Origin: Huaxiibacter chinensis
GTDB lineage: Bacteria; Pseudomonadota; Gammaproteobacteria; Enterobacterales; Enterobacteriaceae
Reading direction: 5' to 3'
DNA: 64,000 nucleotides
Assembly: GCF_022171985.1 (NCBI RefSeq)
Contig: NZ_JAJVHF010000004.1
Span: 294,668 to 358,667, forward strand
The stretch's first letter is position 1, and each line of letters starts with the position of its first letter. Position numbers and translations under genes: made by a program. Below, in pieces: positions 54,807 through 64,000 of this stretch. Below the pieces are notes generated by a model that worked only from the letters and a program-made list of their open reading frames with translations, did not search any database and had not been told where the DNA came from.

Positions 54807-57800
54807 ATGAGTAAGGTTAAGATTGTTGATGTCATCATTCGTAAAACCGCAGAAAAAACGGTACTGACGGGAGAAGGTAATCTGTCGGTATCGGTCTCCG
54901 GGCCAAGCGTCATTGAAATTCACGGTTCTGCCCAGGATGTCGCGCGCTATATGCGTCAGGGCAAGGATCTGCTGATTTACATGAAAGATGGCAGCGTTAT
55001 TCGGTGCAATAACTATTTCATCGAGGATCCTGACACGCAAAACCAGTCTGAGCTGGTATTTAACGATCAACAGGAACTGACTCATATTTCCTTCGCAGAG
55101 ATGGGGGAGACGGCGGGCCTGGCGGCAACCGAGTTAACCGCCAGCGCGACCCCGATTACCAGTATTGAACCTTTCCTTGAGCAGGGAAGTGTCCTGAGTG
55201 ATGCGCCCTGGGGCTGGATCGCGGGCGCGGCGCTGGGCGGCGGGGCTATTGGCGCACTGCTGGCCCATGGTGGCGACGGCGAGACGAAAACGAAGGTCAT
55301 CGACAATACCAAAGAGGTTGAAAGCGCGACGCCGACCTTTATGGTCACGGATAAAGCGGGTGACAGGCAGGGGCTGCTGAGTGCAAAAGAGATCACGGAC
55401 GATAACACCCCAACCTTCAGTGGTAGTGGTCAGCCGGGTGCAACCATTCAGATAAAGGACAGCAACGGCAGCACTATCGCCAGCACGATGGTCGGTAAAG
55501 ACGGAACCTGGACGGTTAAACTGCCCACGCAAACCGACGGGGAACATACCTGGTCCGTGGTGCAGATCGACGGCAGTAAAACCACCTCCGCAGGTCACAT
55601 TACGGTGACGGTGGACACTGCGGATGCGGCCGTTACGCTGGCCACCACCGCCGGTGATAACGTCATTAATGCCAGCGAACAATCCGCAGGCTTTACCCTG
55701 TCTGGCACCAGCAAAAGCCTGGCGCAGGGCACACAACTGGCGGTGACGCTGAATGGCAAAACCTATAGCGCAGACGTGGGCGCGAACGGGACCTGGAGTG
55801 TCAGCATCCCGACGGCGGATGCCCGGGCGTTGAGCGAGGGGACCTGGACCGTGACCGTAAGCGGGAAAGACGCTGCGGGCAATACCGTCAGCGGTCATCA
55901 AACCCTGACTGTGGATACCCAGCCACCGTCGCTTTCGGTTGATACGCTTTCACAGGACAACATTATTAATGCCGCTGAACACGGGCAGCCGGTGATCGTC
56001 AGTGGCACCACCAGCGCCGAAGCAGGCCAGATCGTTACGGTGTCGCTGAACGGCAAAAATCACACCGCCACCGTGGGCAGCGATGGCAAATGGTCGCTGA
56101 CTCTGAGCGCCAGCGAGGTCAATGCGCTGGGCGAGGGCGATCATACTCTGACGGTGAATGTCAGCGATAAAGCAGGCAATCCAACCTCAACCACCTCTTC
56201 GTTCAGCGTTGATACTACCGCACCGGTGGTGACCGTGAATACGGTGGCAGGCGATAACGTACTCAACACCGCTGAGCAGGGTCAGGCGCATGTGATTACC
56301 GGCCATGCAAGCGGCGCGGCGGCAGGGGATATCGTGACCGTGACGTTGGGCAATCACACCTTTACAGGCATGGTTCAGGTCGACGGGAGCTGGAGCGTGG
56401 GCGTTCCTGCCTCTGTGTTTGGGTCACTGGGGGAAGGACAGCATACCTTTACGGTTTCGGTCACCGATGCGGCTGGCAATACGGGTAGCGCAACGCAGGG
56501 TATTACGCTGAGCGGTAACCCGCCTGAGTTTACGCTGGACGCGATAAGCCAGGATAACGTTCTGAACGCGCAGGAATCCTTACAGCCACTGAGCCTGAGC
56601 GGCACCAGCAATCTGCCTGATGGCACTGTGATGACCGTTACGTTAAACAACGTGAATTATCAAACGACGGTAGAAAATGGCGTCTGGGCCGTGCAGATTC
56701 CGGTGACGGACGTGCTGAATCTGGCGAACACCCTCTATACCGTAAGCGTCAGTGGTACTGATAGCGCAGGCAACACCGGCATGGCCGAGGGGCATCTGCT
56801 GGTGGACACCGTATTGCCGCAGGTGATTGTGAACACGTTTGCCGGTGATAACCTCGTCAACCATGCGGAAGTTGCCGTGGACCAGACGTTGAGCGGACGC
56901 GTTACGGGTGCGGCACCGGGAGACACGGTGTCGATTAGCGTAGGCGGGAAAAACTACACCGCAACGGTCGAAAGCGATCTGACCTGGAGCGTCACCCTTC
57001 CGACAGCCGATCTCAAGAATTTTGGCGATGGCGATTTGACCTTCAGCGCCTCGGTAACCAACGCGCATGGCAACACCGGCACCGGCGAACGCGACATCAA
57101 TATTAACGCCGCTATTCCGGGATTACGCGTGAATACCGTTTCGGGTGATGATGTCATTAATGCCATTGAACAGAATCAGGATCTGAGCGTCACGGGGTCC
57201 AGCAGCCATCTGGCGGAAGGTACGCAAATTACCGTCACCATTAATCAGATTGACTACCTGGCGGTCGTGACAGCCAGCGGTCATTGGCAAATTGGTGTGC
57301 CTGCCGCGGATCTTCAAAACTGGCCCGCGGGCGATGTGCTGGTCTCTGCCAGCGCGCAGGATTCGTGGAAAAATATCATCACGGCTGAGCATCCGATCTC
57401 GCTTGATCTCAACCCGGTTGCGATCACCCTGGAGACCGTTTCGCAGGATGACATGCTGAACGCAATTGAAAAAGGGACGGATCTGACCCTTAACGGTCAG
57501 ACCCAGGGCGTTGAAGCGGGCCAGACGGTGGTGATCTCCTTCGCCGATCGGACCTTCACTGCGCAGGTGCAGGCGGACGGTCGCTGGAGCGTCACCGTTC
57601 CCGCCCAGGCGATGGATGGCCTGAGCGACGGGCGCGCACAGATTAGCGTGAGCGTCACGAACGTGAGCGGCAACAGTGCAGATGCGGGTCGCGTGGTGGT
57701 GGTGGATACCCAGGCGCCGACGATCACGCTCGATAATCTGACGCCGGACAACATTATCAACGCGGCAGAAGCGCAACAAGATTTGACGCTGGGCGGTACC

Positions 57801-60800
57801 TCCAACGCCGAACCGGGCCAGACTGTCACCGTGATGCTGGGCGACAAACAGTATCAGGCCAGGGTACAAAACGATGGTACCTGGCAACTGACGGTGCCTG
57901 CGGCAGATGTTGGCGCACTGGCGGATGGCACGCTGACCGTGACCGCCAGCGTCAGTGATGTGGCGGGCAACAGCAGCAGCACCGATCGCGTCGGGCTGGT
58001 GGATGCCACCGTGCCGCAGGTGACGATCGATGATTTTGTTACCAGCAGCAACACCGTTAACCACACTGCGCATTCGCAGGCACAGATCCTGAGCGGCTCA
58101 GTGACTGGCGCGGCGGCGGGCGATCGGGTAACGGTGACCATTAATGACGTCGAATACACTACCGTCGTTGATGCATCCGGTCACTGGAGTCTTGGCCTCC
58201 CTGCGTCAGTGGTTCAGGGTCTGGCAGACGGTACCTGGAACGTGGACGTCTCGGTGACCGATCGCTCGGGTAATACGGGCAGCAGCTCTCTGGACGTCAT
58301 TGTGAATACCGCGATCCCGACGATCGCCATTGACACGCTCGCCGCTGACGATGTGATCAACGCCACCGAGAAAGGCAGCGATCTGATCCTGTCCGGTACC
58401 AGCAATCAACCGCAAGGCACGTCAATCACCGTGACGTTGAACGGCATTGACTATGTCGCGATCGCCGACGCCAGCGGGCAATGGCAGGTCACCGTTCCAG
58501 CCTCCGCCGTCAGCGCTCTGGGTGAAGCCCGCTACACCGTGAGCGCGGCAGTCACCGACAGCGTGGGTAACACTGCTTCGACCACCCATGACGTGCTCGT
58601 TGACAGCGCGCTGCCGGTGGTGACGCTGCATACCCTTGCGGGCGACAATATTATTAACGCCAGCGAAGTGGCCGCGGGTCAAACCTTGACGGGCACCGTG
58701 ACAAACGCCGCCGCCGGGGATGTCGTGACCCTGACGCTGGGCGGTAAAACCTATACCGCTATCGTACAGAATGACTTGAGTTGGAGCCTGCCACTGAGTG
58801 CGGAGATCCTGAACGCGCTGGGTAATGGCGACTTAACCGTCACGGCGAGCGTGACGAATGTCCACGGCAACACCGGTTCTTCCTCGCTGGATTTCACCGT
58901 CGATGCACAACTGCCGGGTCTACGGATCGACACCGTGGCAGGCGATGATGTGATCAACATTATCGAACACGGGCAAAACCTGATCGTGAGCGGATCCAGC
59001 ACCGATCTCGCGGCAGGCAGCACGGTCAACATCATCATCAATGGAAAAGAGTATGCGGCAACCGTCCTCGCGGACGGTACCTGGCAGGCGGCAATCCCGG
59101 CCTCCGACGTTGCCGGTTGGGCAGCGGGCGAGCTGAACATCACCGCCAGTGCGAAGGATGCCTCCGATAATCCGGTGACCATTGGCACGATTGTGGATGT
59201 CGACCTTGCACCTGTCGCGATCTCAATCAATAGCGTGACCGTAGATAACGTGCTGAACGCGGCGGAAAAAGGTCAGGATTTGACGTTGTCTGGCACGACC
59301 ACGAATGTGGAAGCCGGGCAGACCGTCAGCATAACGTTTGGTGGCAAAACCTATACCACCACGGTTGATAGCGACGGTAACTGGACTTACACCGTGCCGT
59401 CTGCGGATCTGGCGGGCCTGAAGGATGGCGATGCCAGCGTGCAGGTGAGCGTCGCCAATGTGAATGGCAACGGAGCCAGCTCGGCGCAAGAGTACAGCGT
59501 GGACACTACCGCACCGACGGTGATGATTCATCCCGTCAGCGGTGACAATATCCTCAACGCGGCTGAGGCGGCGACGGATCTGACGCTGAGCGGCACATCC
59601 AGTGCCGAGGCTGGCCAGACGGTGACCGTGGCCTTTAACGGCAAGCAGTACTCCGCAGAGGTGCAGCCAGACGGCAGCTGGACGCTGGACGTCCCGGCAG
59701 CCGATATGGCAGGCATCACCGACGGCAATGCCGCGATTATTGCCTCCGTCACCGATAAAGCGGGCAACCCGGCCAGCGCTGGCACCACGCTTCTGGTTGA
59801 TACCACCGTCCCGCACATCACCTTTAATACTGTGGCAGGGGATGACATCGTTAACCTGGCTGAACACGGTCAGGCATTGATCGTCAGCGGCTCGGTAACC
59901 GGCGCTCAGGCGGGCGATGTGGTTACCGTCTCGCTGATGGGCAAAGACTATACGGCAATGCTGGATGCGTCAGGCAACTGGAGCGTGGGCATCCCGGCTG
60001 CGGACGTGGGCGCACTGGTGAACGGCGACGCGACGCTTTCGGCGACCCTCGCTGACAAAGCGGGTAACCGCGCCCAGGCCAGCCACGATCTGGATATCGC
60101 CTTAACGGCACCGGTTATTACCATCAATACCGTTGCGGTAGACAACGTCATTAACGCGGCGGAGAAGGGCGTGGATCTGCTGCTCAGCGGCACCAGCAAT
60201 CAGCCAGCAGGCACCGCGGTGACGGTGACCCTCAACGGCATTCATTACACGGCTACCACCGATGCCAGCGGTAACTGGAACGTCACTGTTCCGGCATCAG
60301 CGGTGGGAAGTCTGGGGGAAGCACACTATTCCATCTCCGCCAGCGTGACCGACAACGCCGGAAATACCACCAGCGCAAATCATGATGTGCTTGTCGATAG
60401 CGCATTGCCGCAGGTCACGATTAATCCTATCGCGACGGATGATGTGATCAACGCCGGTGAAGTGGCAACGGGGCAAACCCTGAGCGGCACCGTGAGCGGC
60501 GCGGTATCCGGTGACACCGTGACCGTGACCCTGGGCGGGAACAGCTACACCGCAACGGTAGGCGACGATCTGACCTGGTCAGTCAATGTCCCGTCAGACG
60601 TTTTAACAGCCATCGGTAACGGCGATCTGACCGTCACGGCCTCGGTGACCAATGGACACGGCAACAGCGGTTCTGCGGAGCGTGAGATCGCTATCGACGC
60701 TAACTTGCCGGGTCTGCGCGTGGATACCGTGGCAGGCGACGATGTCATTAACAGCATCGAGCACGGTCAGAACCTGATCGTCACCGGCTCCAGCAATGGC

Positions 60801-63800
60801 CTGACGGCGGGCACAGCCCTGACCGTGACCCTCAACGGTAAACCTTATCCGGCGACCGTGCTGGCCGATGGCACCTGGAGCGCAGCCGTTCCGGCGGCAG
60901 ACGTTGGGGCACTGGCGGCAGGTAACGTCGTGATTACCGTGGCAGGCCAGAGCACGGCAGGCAATCCTGTCACCATCAGCCACGACGTCACCGTCGATCT
61001 GGCGACCGTTGCCATCAGCGTCAACGCCATTGCGGGCGATGACGTGATCAACGCGGCGGAAAAAGGCGCGGATCTGGTGCTGTCCGGCACCACGCTGAAT
61101 GTGGAGCCGGGGCAGACCGTCAATATTACTTTCGGTGGCAAAACCTGGACCGCGAAAGTGGATGCGGACGGCAACTGGTCGGCGACCGTGCCGACGGCAG
61201 ATCTGGCGGGCCTGAAGGATGGCGACGCCAGCGTGCAGGTCAGCGTCACCAACGTGAACGGCAACAGCGCTTCGGCGGGCCGTGAATACAGCGTGGACGC
61301 CACCGCACCGACCGTGACCGTCGATACGCTCAGCGGCGATAACCGGCTGAATGCTACCGAGGCGAAGGCCGATCTGACCATCACAGGCACCAGCACCGCA
61401 GAAGCGGGCCAGACGGTTAACGTGACTCTGAACGGCAAAGCGTACAGCGCCACGGTGGGTAATGACGGACGCTGGAGTACCACCGTTCCTTCTGCCGATC
61501 TCGGTGAATTGACCGACGGCACCTGGAACGTGCAGGCAACGGTAAGCGACAAAGCGGGCAACCCGGCAACGGCGGATCGCGACATGCTTGTCGACATCAC
61601 CGTACCGCAGCTGACCATTAATACCGTTTCCGGCGATGACATTATCAACAGCACGGAACATGGCCAGGCGCTGATCGTCAGCGGTAAGGTCACCGGTGCG
61701 GCAGCGGGCGATGTGGTTACCCTGACGCTGAACAACCAATCTTACACCGCAACGCTGGATGCGGCGGGTCAGTGGCGCGTTGGCGTTCCGGCGGCGGATG
61801 TAGGGGCATTGATTGCCGGAGAGCACACGCTCACCGCGACGCTTACCGATAAAGCGGGTAACAGCAACAGCACAACGCATGACGTGGAGGTGAATCTCTC
61901 CGCGCCTGTACTCACCATCAACACCGTTTCAGACGACGATGTGATCAATAACGCCGAAAAAGGCCAGGAACTGACCATTAGTGGTACCGCCATCGGTCTG
62001 GCAACCGGGGCCGTGGTGACCATTATGTTGAATGGCAAAGCGTGGAGTGCGACGGTCGATGGCAGCGGCAACTGGACCACGACCGTTCCGGCGGAACAGG
62101 TCGGCTTGCTGGGTGAAGCGTTGTATGAGATCACCGCTTTCGCCACCGATGGCGTGGGTAACAGCAGCAGTACCGCACATACGGTTACTGTCGAATCCGT
62201 TCTGCCTGGAGTGATCATTAATACGATTGCCGGTGACGACGTGGTCAATGCCGCCGAAGTCGCGGCAGGCCAGAGCATCAGCGGGAAAGTGATAAACGCC
62301 GAAGCAGGCAATACCGTGACGGTGACTGTGGGGGGACATCAGTACACCACGACGGTACAGAGCGATCTGACCTGGTCGGTGAATGTCCCGGCAGACGTTT
62401 TAACAGCCATCGGTAACGGCGATCTGACCGTCACCGCCTCGGTGACCAATGGCGTCAATAACAGCGGTTCTGCGGAGCGTGAGATCGCTATCGACGCTAA
62501 CTTGCCGGGTCTGCGCGTGGATACCGTGGCAGGCGACGATGTCATTAACAGCATCGAGCACGGTCAGAACCTGATCGTCACCGGCTCCAGCAATGGCCTG
62601 ACGGCAGGCACAGCCCTGACTGTGACTCTCAACGGTAAACCTTATCCGGCGACCGTGCTGGCCGATGGCTCCTGGAGCACAGCCGTTCCGGCGGCAGACG
62701 TTGGGGCGCTGGCGGCAGGTAACGTCGTGATTACCGTGGCAGGCCAGAGCACGGCAGGCAATCCTGTCTCCATCAGCCACGACGTCACCGTCGATCTGGC
62801 GACCGTTGCCATCAGCGTCAACGCCATTGCGGGCGATGACGTGATCAACGCGGCGGAAAAAGGCGCGGACCTGGTGCTGTCCGGCACCACGCTGAATGTA
62901 GAAGAGAACCAGACCGTCAATATTACTTTCGGTGGCAAAACCTGGACCGCGAAAGTGGATGCGGACGGCAACTGGACGGCGACCGTGCCGTCGGCGGATC
63001 TGGCGGGCCTGAAGGATGGCGATGCCAGCGTGCAGGTGAGCGTCACCAACGTGAACGGCAACAGCGCTTCGGCGGGCCGTGAATACAGCGTGGACGCGAC
63101 TCCTCCGTCGGTCACCCTCAGTACCCTTGCCGGGAACGACATTCTTAATGCGGCAGAAGCGCAGGCTGACCTGACCATAAACGGCACCAGCACCGCAGAA
63201 GCGGGGCAGACGGTGACTGTCACCCTGAACGGCAAAAACTACAGCGCCACGGTGGGCGCAGACGGCAGCTGGACGCTTGACGTACCGGCAGCAGATCTGG
63301 CGGCACTGGGCGACGGGAGCGTCACGGTCACGGCGAGCGTGACTGACCAGGCGGGCAACACGGCCTCCGTTAATCACAACCTGACGGTGGATACCACGGT
63401 ACCGGTGGTGAGCATTAACACCTTCGCCGGAGACGACGTGATTAACGTCACCGAACACGGCCAGGCGCAGATCATCAGCGGCTTTGCCACCGGCGCGGCG
63501 GCGGGTGACAAAGTGACGGTAACCCTCGGCAGCCACAGCTGGACCACGGTGCTGGATGCGTCCGGCAACTGGAGCGTCGGCGTACCGGCCAGCGTGATTT
63601 CCGGGCTGAGCGACGGCACGGTCAGCGTGAACGTCAGCGTCACCGACGCAGCGGACAATACCGGCAGCGGCACGCACACCGTGACCGTGGATACCGGCCT
63701 GCCGTCGCTGAGCTTTGACGCGATTTCCGGCGATAACGTGCTGAACGCAGTGGAAAAAGGGCAGGATCTGGCTGTCAGCGGCACCAGCGCCAACCTGGCG

Positions 63801-64000
63801 GAAGGCACCAAGGTGACCGTGACCCTGAACGGCAGACAGTATACCGCCACCACGGGGGCCGACGGCGCCTGGAGTCTGACCGTACCGGCCGCCGATCTGG
63901 CCGGGCTCGGCGAGGCCAGTTACACCCTGAACGCCAGCGCCGTGAACGGCGTGGGCAACAGCATCAGCAACACCGCAAACCTGCAGGTGGACACCGCGCT
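54807..64000 (+). CDS. bapA: Giant BapA-like biofilm adhesin, partial (runs off the window)
   Basis: The frame opens at ATG 54807 (AAGGAG upstream) and is still open at the window end, giving over 3,060 codons. Residues 1 to about 150 form the BapA-prefix domain (MSKVKIVDVIIRKTAEKTVL, then GWIAGAALGGGAIGALLAHG), with no classical signal peptide, as expected for type I secretion. One divergent Ig-like domain follows (about 195-270). About 28 tandem domains of 99-100 residues come next, each with a GDNVINAAEKG-type start and GTWSVTVPAADL-type strand. Ca-binding and C-terminal secretion signals must lie beyond the window. It mediates cell-cell adhesion and biofilm; symbol by resemblance. Confidence 0.92.
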   Translation, partial: MSKVKIVDVIIRKTAEKTVLTGEGNLSVSVSGPSVIEIHGSAQDVARYMRQGKDLLIYMKDGSVIRCNNYFIEDPDTQNQSELVFNDQQELTHISFAEMGETAGLAATELTASATPITSIEPFLEQGSVLSDAPWGWIAGAALGGGAIGALLAHGGDGETKTKVIDNTKEVESATPTFMVTDKAGDRQGLLSAKEITDDNTPTFSGSGQPGATIQIKDSNGSTIASTMVGKDGTWTVKLPTQTDGEHTWSVVQIDGSKTTSAGHITVTVDTADAAVTLATTAGDNVINASEQSAGFTLSGTSKSLAQGTQLAVTLNGKTYSADVGANGTWSVSIPTADARALSEGTWTVTVSGKDAAGNTVSGHQTLTVDTQPPSLSVDTLSQDNIINAAEHGQPVIVSGTTSAEAGQIVTVSLNGKNHTATVGSDGKWSLTLSASEVNALGEGDHTLTVNVSDKAGNPTSTTSSFSVDTTAPVVTVNTVAGDNVLNTAEQGQAHVITGHASGAAAGDIVTVTLGNHTFTGMVQVDGSWSVGVPASVFGSLGEGQHTFTVSVTDAAGNTGSATQGITLSGNPPEFTLDAISQDNVLNAQESLQPLSLSGTSNLPDGTVMTVTLNNVNYQTTVENGVWAVQIPVTDVLNLANTLYTVSVSGTDSAGNTGMAEGHLLVDTVLPQVIVNTFAGDNLVNHAEVAVDQTLSGRVTGAAPGDTVSISVGGKNYTATVESDLTWSVTLPTADLKNFGDGDLTFSASVTNAHGNTGTGERDININAAIPGLRVNTVSGDDVINAIEQNQDLSVTGSSSHLAEGTQITVTINQIDYLAVVTASGHWQIGVPAADLQNWPAGDVLVSASAQDSWKNIITAEHPISLDLNPVAITLETVSQDDMLNAIEKGTDLTLNGQTQGVEAGQTVVISFADRTFTAQVQADGRWSVTVPAQAMDGLSDGRAQISVSVTNVSGNSADAGRVVVVDTQAPTITLDNLTPDNIINAAEAQQDLTLGGTSNAEPGQTVTVMLGDKQYQARVQNDGTWQLTVPAADVGALADGTLTVTASVSDVAGNSSSTDRVGLVDATVPQVTIDDFVTSSNTVNHTAHSQAQILSGSVTGAAAGDRVTVTINDVEYTTVVDASGHWSLGLPASVVQGLADGTWNVDVSVTDRSGNTGSSSLDVIVNTAIPTIAIDTLAADDVINATEKGSDLILSGTSNQPQGTSITVTLNGIDYVAIADASGQWQVTVPASAVSALGEARYTVSAAVTDSVGNTASTTHDVLVDSALPVVTLHTLAGDNIINASEVAAGQTLTGTVTNAAAGDVVTLTLGGKTYTAIVQNDLSWSLPLSAEILNALGNGDLTVTASVTNVHGNTGSSSLDFTVDAQLPGLRIDTVAGDDVINIIEHGQNLIVSGSSTDLAAGSTVNIIINGKEYAATVLADGTWQAAIPASDVAGWAAGELNITASAKDASDNPVTIGTIVDVDLAPVAISINSVTVDNVLNAAEKGQDLTLSGTTTNVEAGQTVSITFGGKTYTTTVDSDGNWTYTVPSADLAGLKDGDASVQVSVANVNGNGASSAQEYSVDTTAPTVMIHPVSGDNILNAAEAATDLTLSGTSSAEAGQTVTVAFNGKQYSAEVQPDGSWTLDVPAADMAGITDGNAAIIASVTDKAGNPASAGTTLLVDTTVPHITFNTVAGDDIVNLAEHGQALIVSGSVTGAQAGDVVTVSLMGKDYTAMLDASGNWSVGIPAADVGALVNGDATLSATLADKAGNRAQASHDLDIALTAPVITINTVAVDNVINAAEKGVDLLLSGTSNQPAGTAVTVTLNGIHYTATTDASGNWNVTVPASAVGSLGEAHYSISASVTDNAGNTTSANHDVLVDSALPQVTINPIATDDVINAGEVATGQTLSGTVSGAVSGDTVTVTLGGNSYTATVGDDLTWSVNVPSDVLTAIGNGDLTVTASVTNGHGNSGSAEREIAIDANLPGLRVDTVAGDDVINSIEHGQNLIVTGSSNGLTAGTALTVTLNGKPYPATVLADGTWSAAVPAADVGALAAGNVVITVAGQSTAGNPVTISHDVTVDLATVAISVNAIAGDDVINAAEKGADLVLSGTTLNVEPGQTVNITFGGKTWTAKVDADGNWSATVPTADLAGLKDGDASVQVSVTNVNGNSASAGREYSVDATAPTVTVDTLSGDNRLNATEAKADLTITGTSTAEAGQTVNVTLNGKAYSATVGNDGRWSTTVPSADLGELTDGTWNVQATVSDKAGNPATADRDMLVDITVPQLTINTVSGDDIINSTEHGQALIVSGKVTGAAAGDVVTLTLNNQSYTATLDAAGQWRVGVPAADVGALIAGEHTLTATLTDKAGNSNSTTHDVEVNLSAPVLTINTVSDDDVINNAEKGQELTISGTAIGLATGAVVTIMLNGKAWSATVDGSGNWTTTVPAEQVGLLGEALYEITAFATDGVGNSSSTAHTVTVESVLPGVIINTIAGDDVVNAAEVAAGQSISGKVINAEAGNTVTVTVGGHQYTTTVQSDLTWSVNVPADVLTAIGNGDLTVTASVTNGVNNSGSAEREIAIDANLPGLRVDTVAGDDVINSIEHGQNLIVTGSSNGLTAGTALTVTLNGKPYPATVLADGSWSTAVPAADVGALAAGNVVITVAGQSTAGNPVSISHDVTVDLATVAISVNAIAGDDVINAAEKGADLVLSGTTLNVEENQTVNITFGGKTWTAKVDADGNWTATVPSADLAGLKDGDASVQVSVTNVNGNSASAGREYSVDATPPSVTLSTLAGNDILNAAEAQADLTINGTSTAEAGQTVTVTLNGKNYSATVGADGSWTLDVPAADLAALGDGSVTVTASVTDQAGNTASVNHNLTVDTTVPVVSINTFAGDDVINVTEHGQAQIISGFATGAAAGDKVTVTLGSHSWTTVLDASGNWSVGVPASVISGLSDGTVSVNVSVTDAADNTGSGTHTVTVDTGLPSLSFDAISGDNVLNAVEKGQDLAVSGTSANLAEGTKVTVTLNGRQYTATTGADGAWSLTVPAADLAGLGEASYTLNASAVNGVGNSISNTANLQVDTA
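60601..61300 (+). repeat. 700-bp near-identical segment, copy 1
   Basis: This stretch recurs at 62398-63097 (offset 1,797 bp) with only scattered substitutions and no indels noticed. It spans the GLRVDTVAGDDVIN and TVAISVNAIAGDDVIN domains. The match is much closer than between other units of the six-domain period. Confidence 0.9.
62398..63097 (+). repeat. 700-bp near-identical segment, copy 2
   Basis: Second copy of the segment at 60601-61300, in the same orientation and reading phase. It marks a recent duplication or gene conversion inside the adhesin gene. Confidence 0.9.

Larger units (their letters stand above)
55650..64000 (+). repeat. Tandem Ig-like domain repeats with six-domain higher-order period
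   Basis: About 28 units of roughly 297-300 bp follow one another. Related units recur every six: the GLRxxT-type unit starts at about 57121, 58918, 60713 and 62510. The xVAISxN-type starts at 57415, 59212, 61007 and 62804, and the EVAxGQTLSG-type at 56830, 58627, 60424 and 62222. The period is about 1,797 bp. Confidence 0.9.

Noticed and set aside
60603..63677. Long antisense frames (up to 425 codons) within the adhesin gene
   Set aside because: They mirror the tandem repeats of the plus-strand adhesin, have repetitive His/Arg-rich translations and no ribosome sites; the plus-strand frame is continuous to the window end.

Overview
The window is chromosomal DNA of an Enterobacter-like member of the Enterobacteriaceae. 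Support comes from the core gene order (ygiQ, dkgA, yqhD, yqhC, yghB, metC, exbB, exbD, yghA, yghZ, yghX, yghU, gsp), which parallels the E. coli 67-68 min region, and from the REP-like hairpin arrays between genes. I cannot fix the species from sequence alone. No rRNA, tRNA or CRISPR array was recognised.

Region 1 (1 to about 23,515) is an acquired island rich in transposon debris. It carries a metallo-hydrolase, a frameshifted DMT exporter, an AraC regulator, an NAD(P)-binding protein, a decayed LysR gene, a 19-cysteine DUF326 copper-binding-type protein, a glutathione-independent formaldehyde dehydrogenase, a UvrA2-type ABC excinuclease, a complete glutathione-dependent formaldehyde operon (frmR-frmA-VOC-frmB on the minus strand), an acryloyl-CoA reductase-like oxidoreductase with a TetR regulator, an orphan HipB-like repressor and a large KAP-type NTPase followed by a small membrane protein. 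IS1 (768 bp, complete), a dead IS3-family element, an IS66 remnant and the wreck of a second frm operon show repeated rearrangement. The main theme is formaldehyde and aldehyde tolerance, with a possible phage-defence gene at the right edge.

The island ends inside ygiQ. Only the 3' part of this radical-SAM gene is present, starting within its cysteine motif, so the gene is split.

Region 2 (about 24.5 to 52.7 kb) is largely core. It holds the aldehyde reductase operon yqhD-dkgA with its activator yqhC, yghB, metC (Met boxes), exbBD (Fur box), yghA, three unrecognised small genes, yghZ, yghX, an orphan chemoreceptor, a FucR-like regulator, a two-gene molybdate-binding unit behind a ModE-like operator, yghU, a five-gene peptide ABC transporter, gsp, and a redox operon (periplasmic peroxiredoxin, DsbD-like protein, ECF sigma factor, NrsF-type anti-sigma factor).

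Region 3 (53.3 kb to the end) encodes a biofilm adhesin system: a TolC-family outer-membrane protein followed by a giant BapA-like protein. The adhesin frame is open from 54,807 to the window edge (over 3,060 codons) and contains about 28 tandem Ig-like domains. These are organised in a higher-order repeat of six domains (about 1,797 bp), with one 700-bp stretch duplicated almost exactly.
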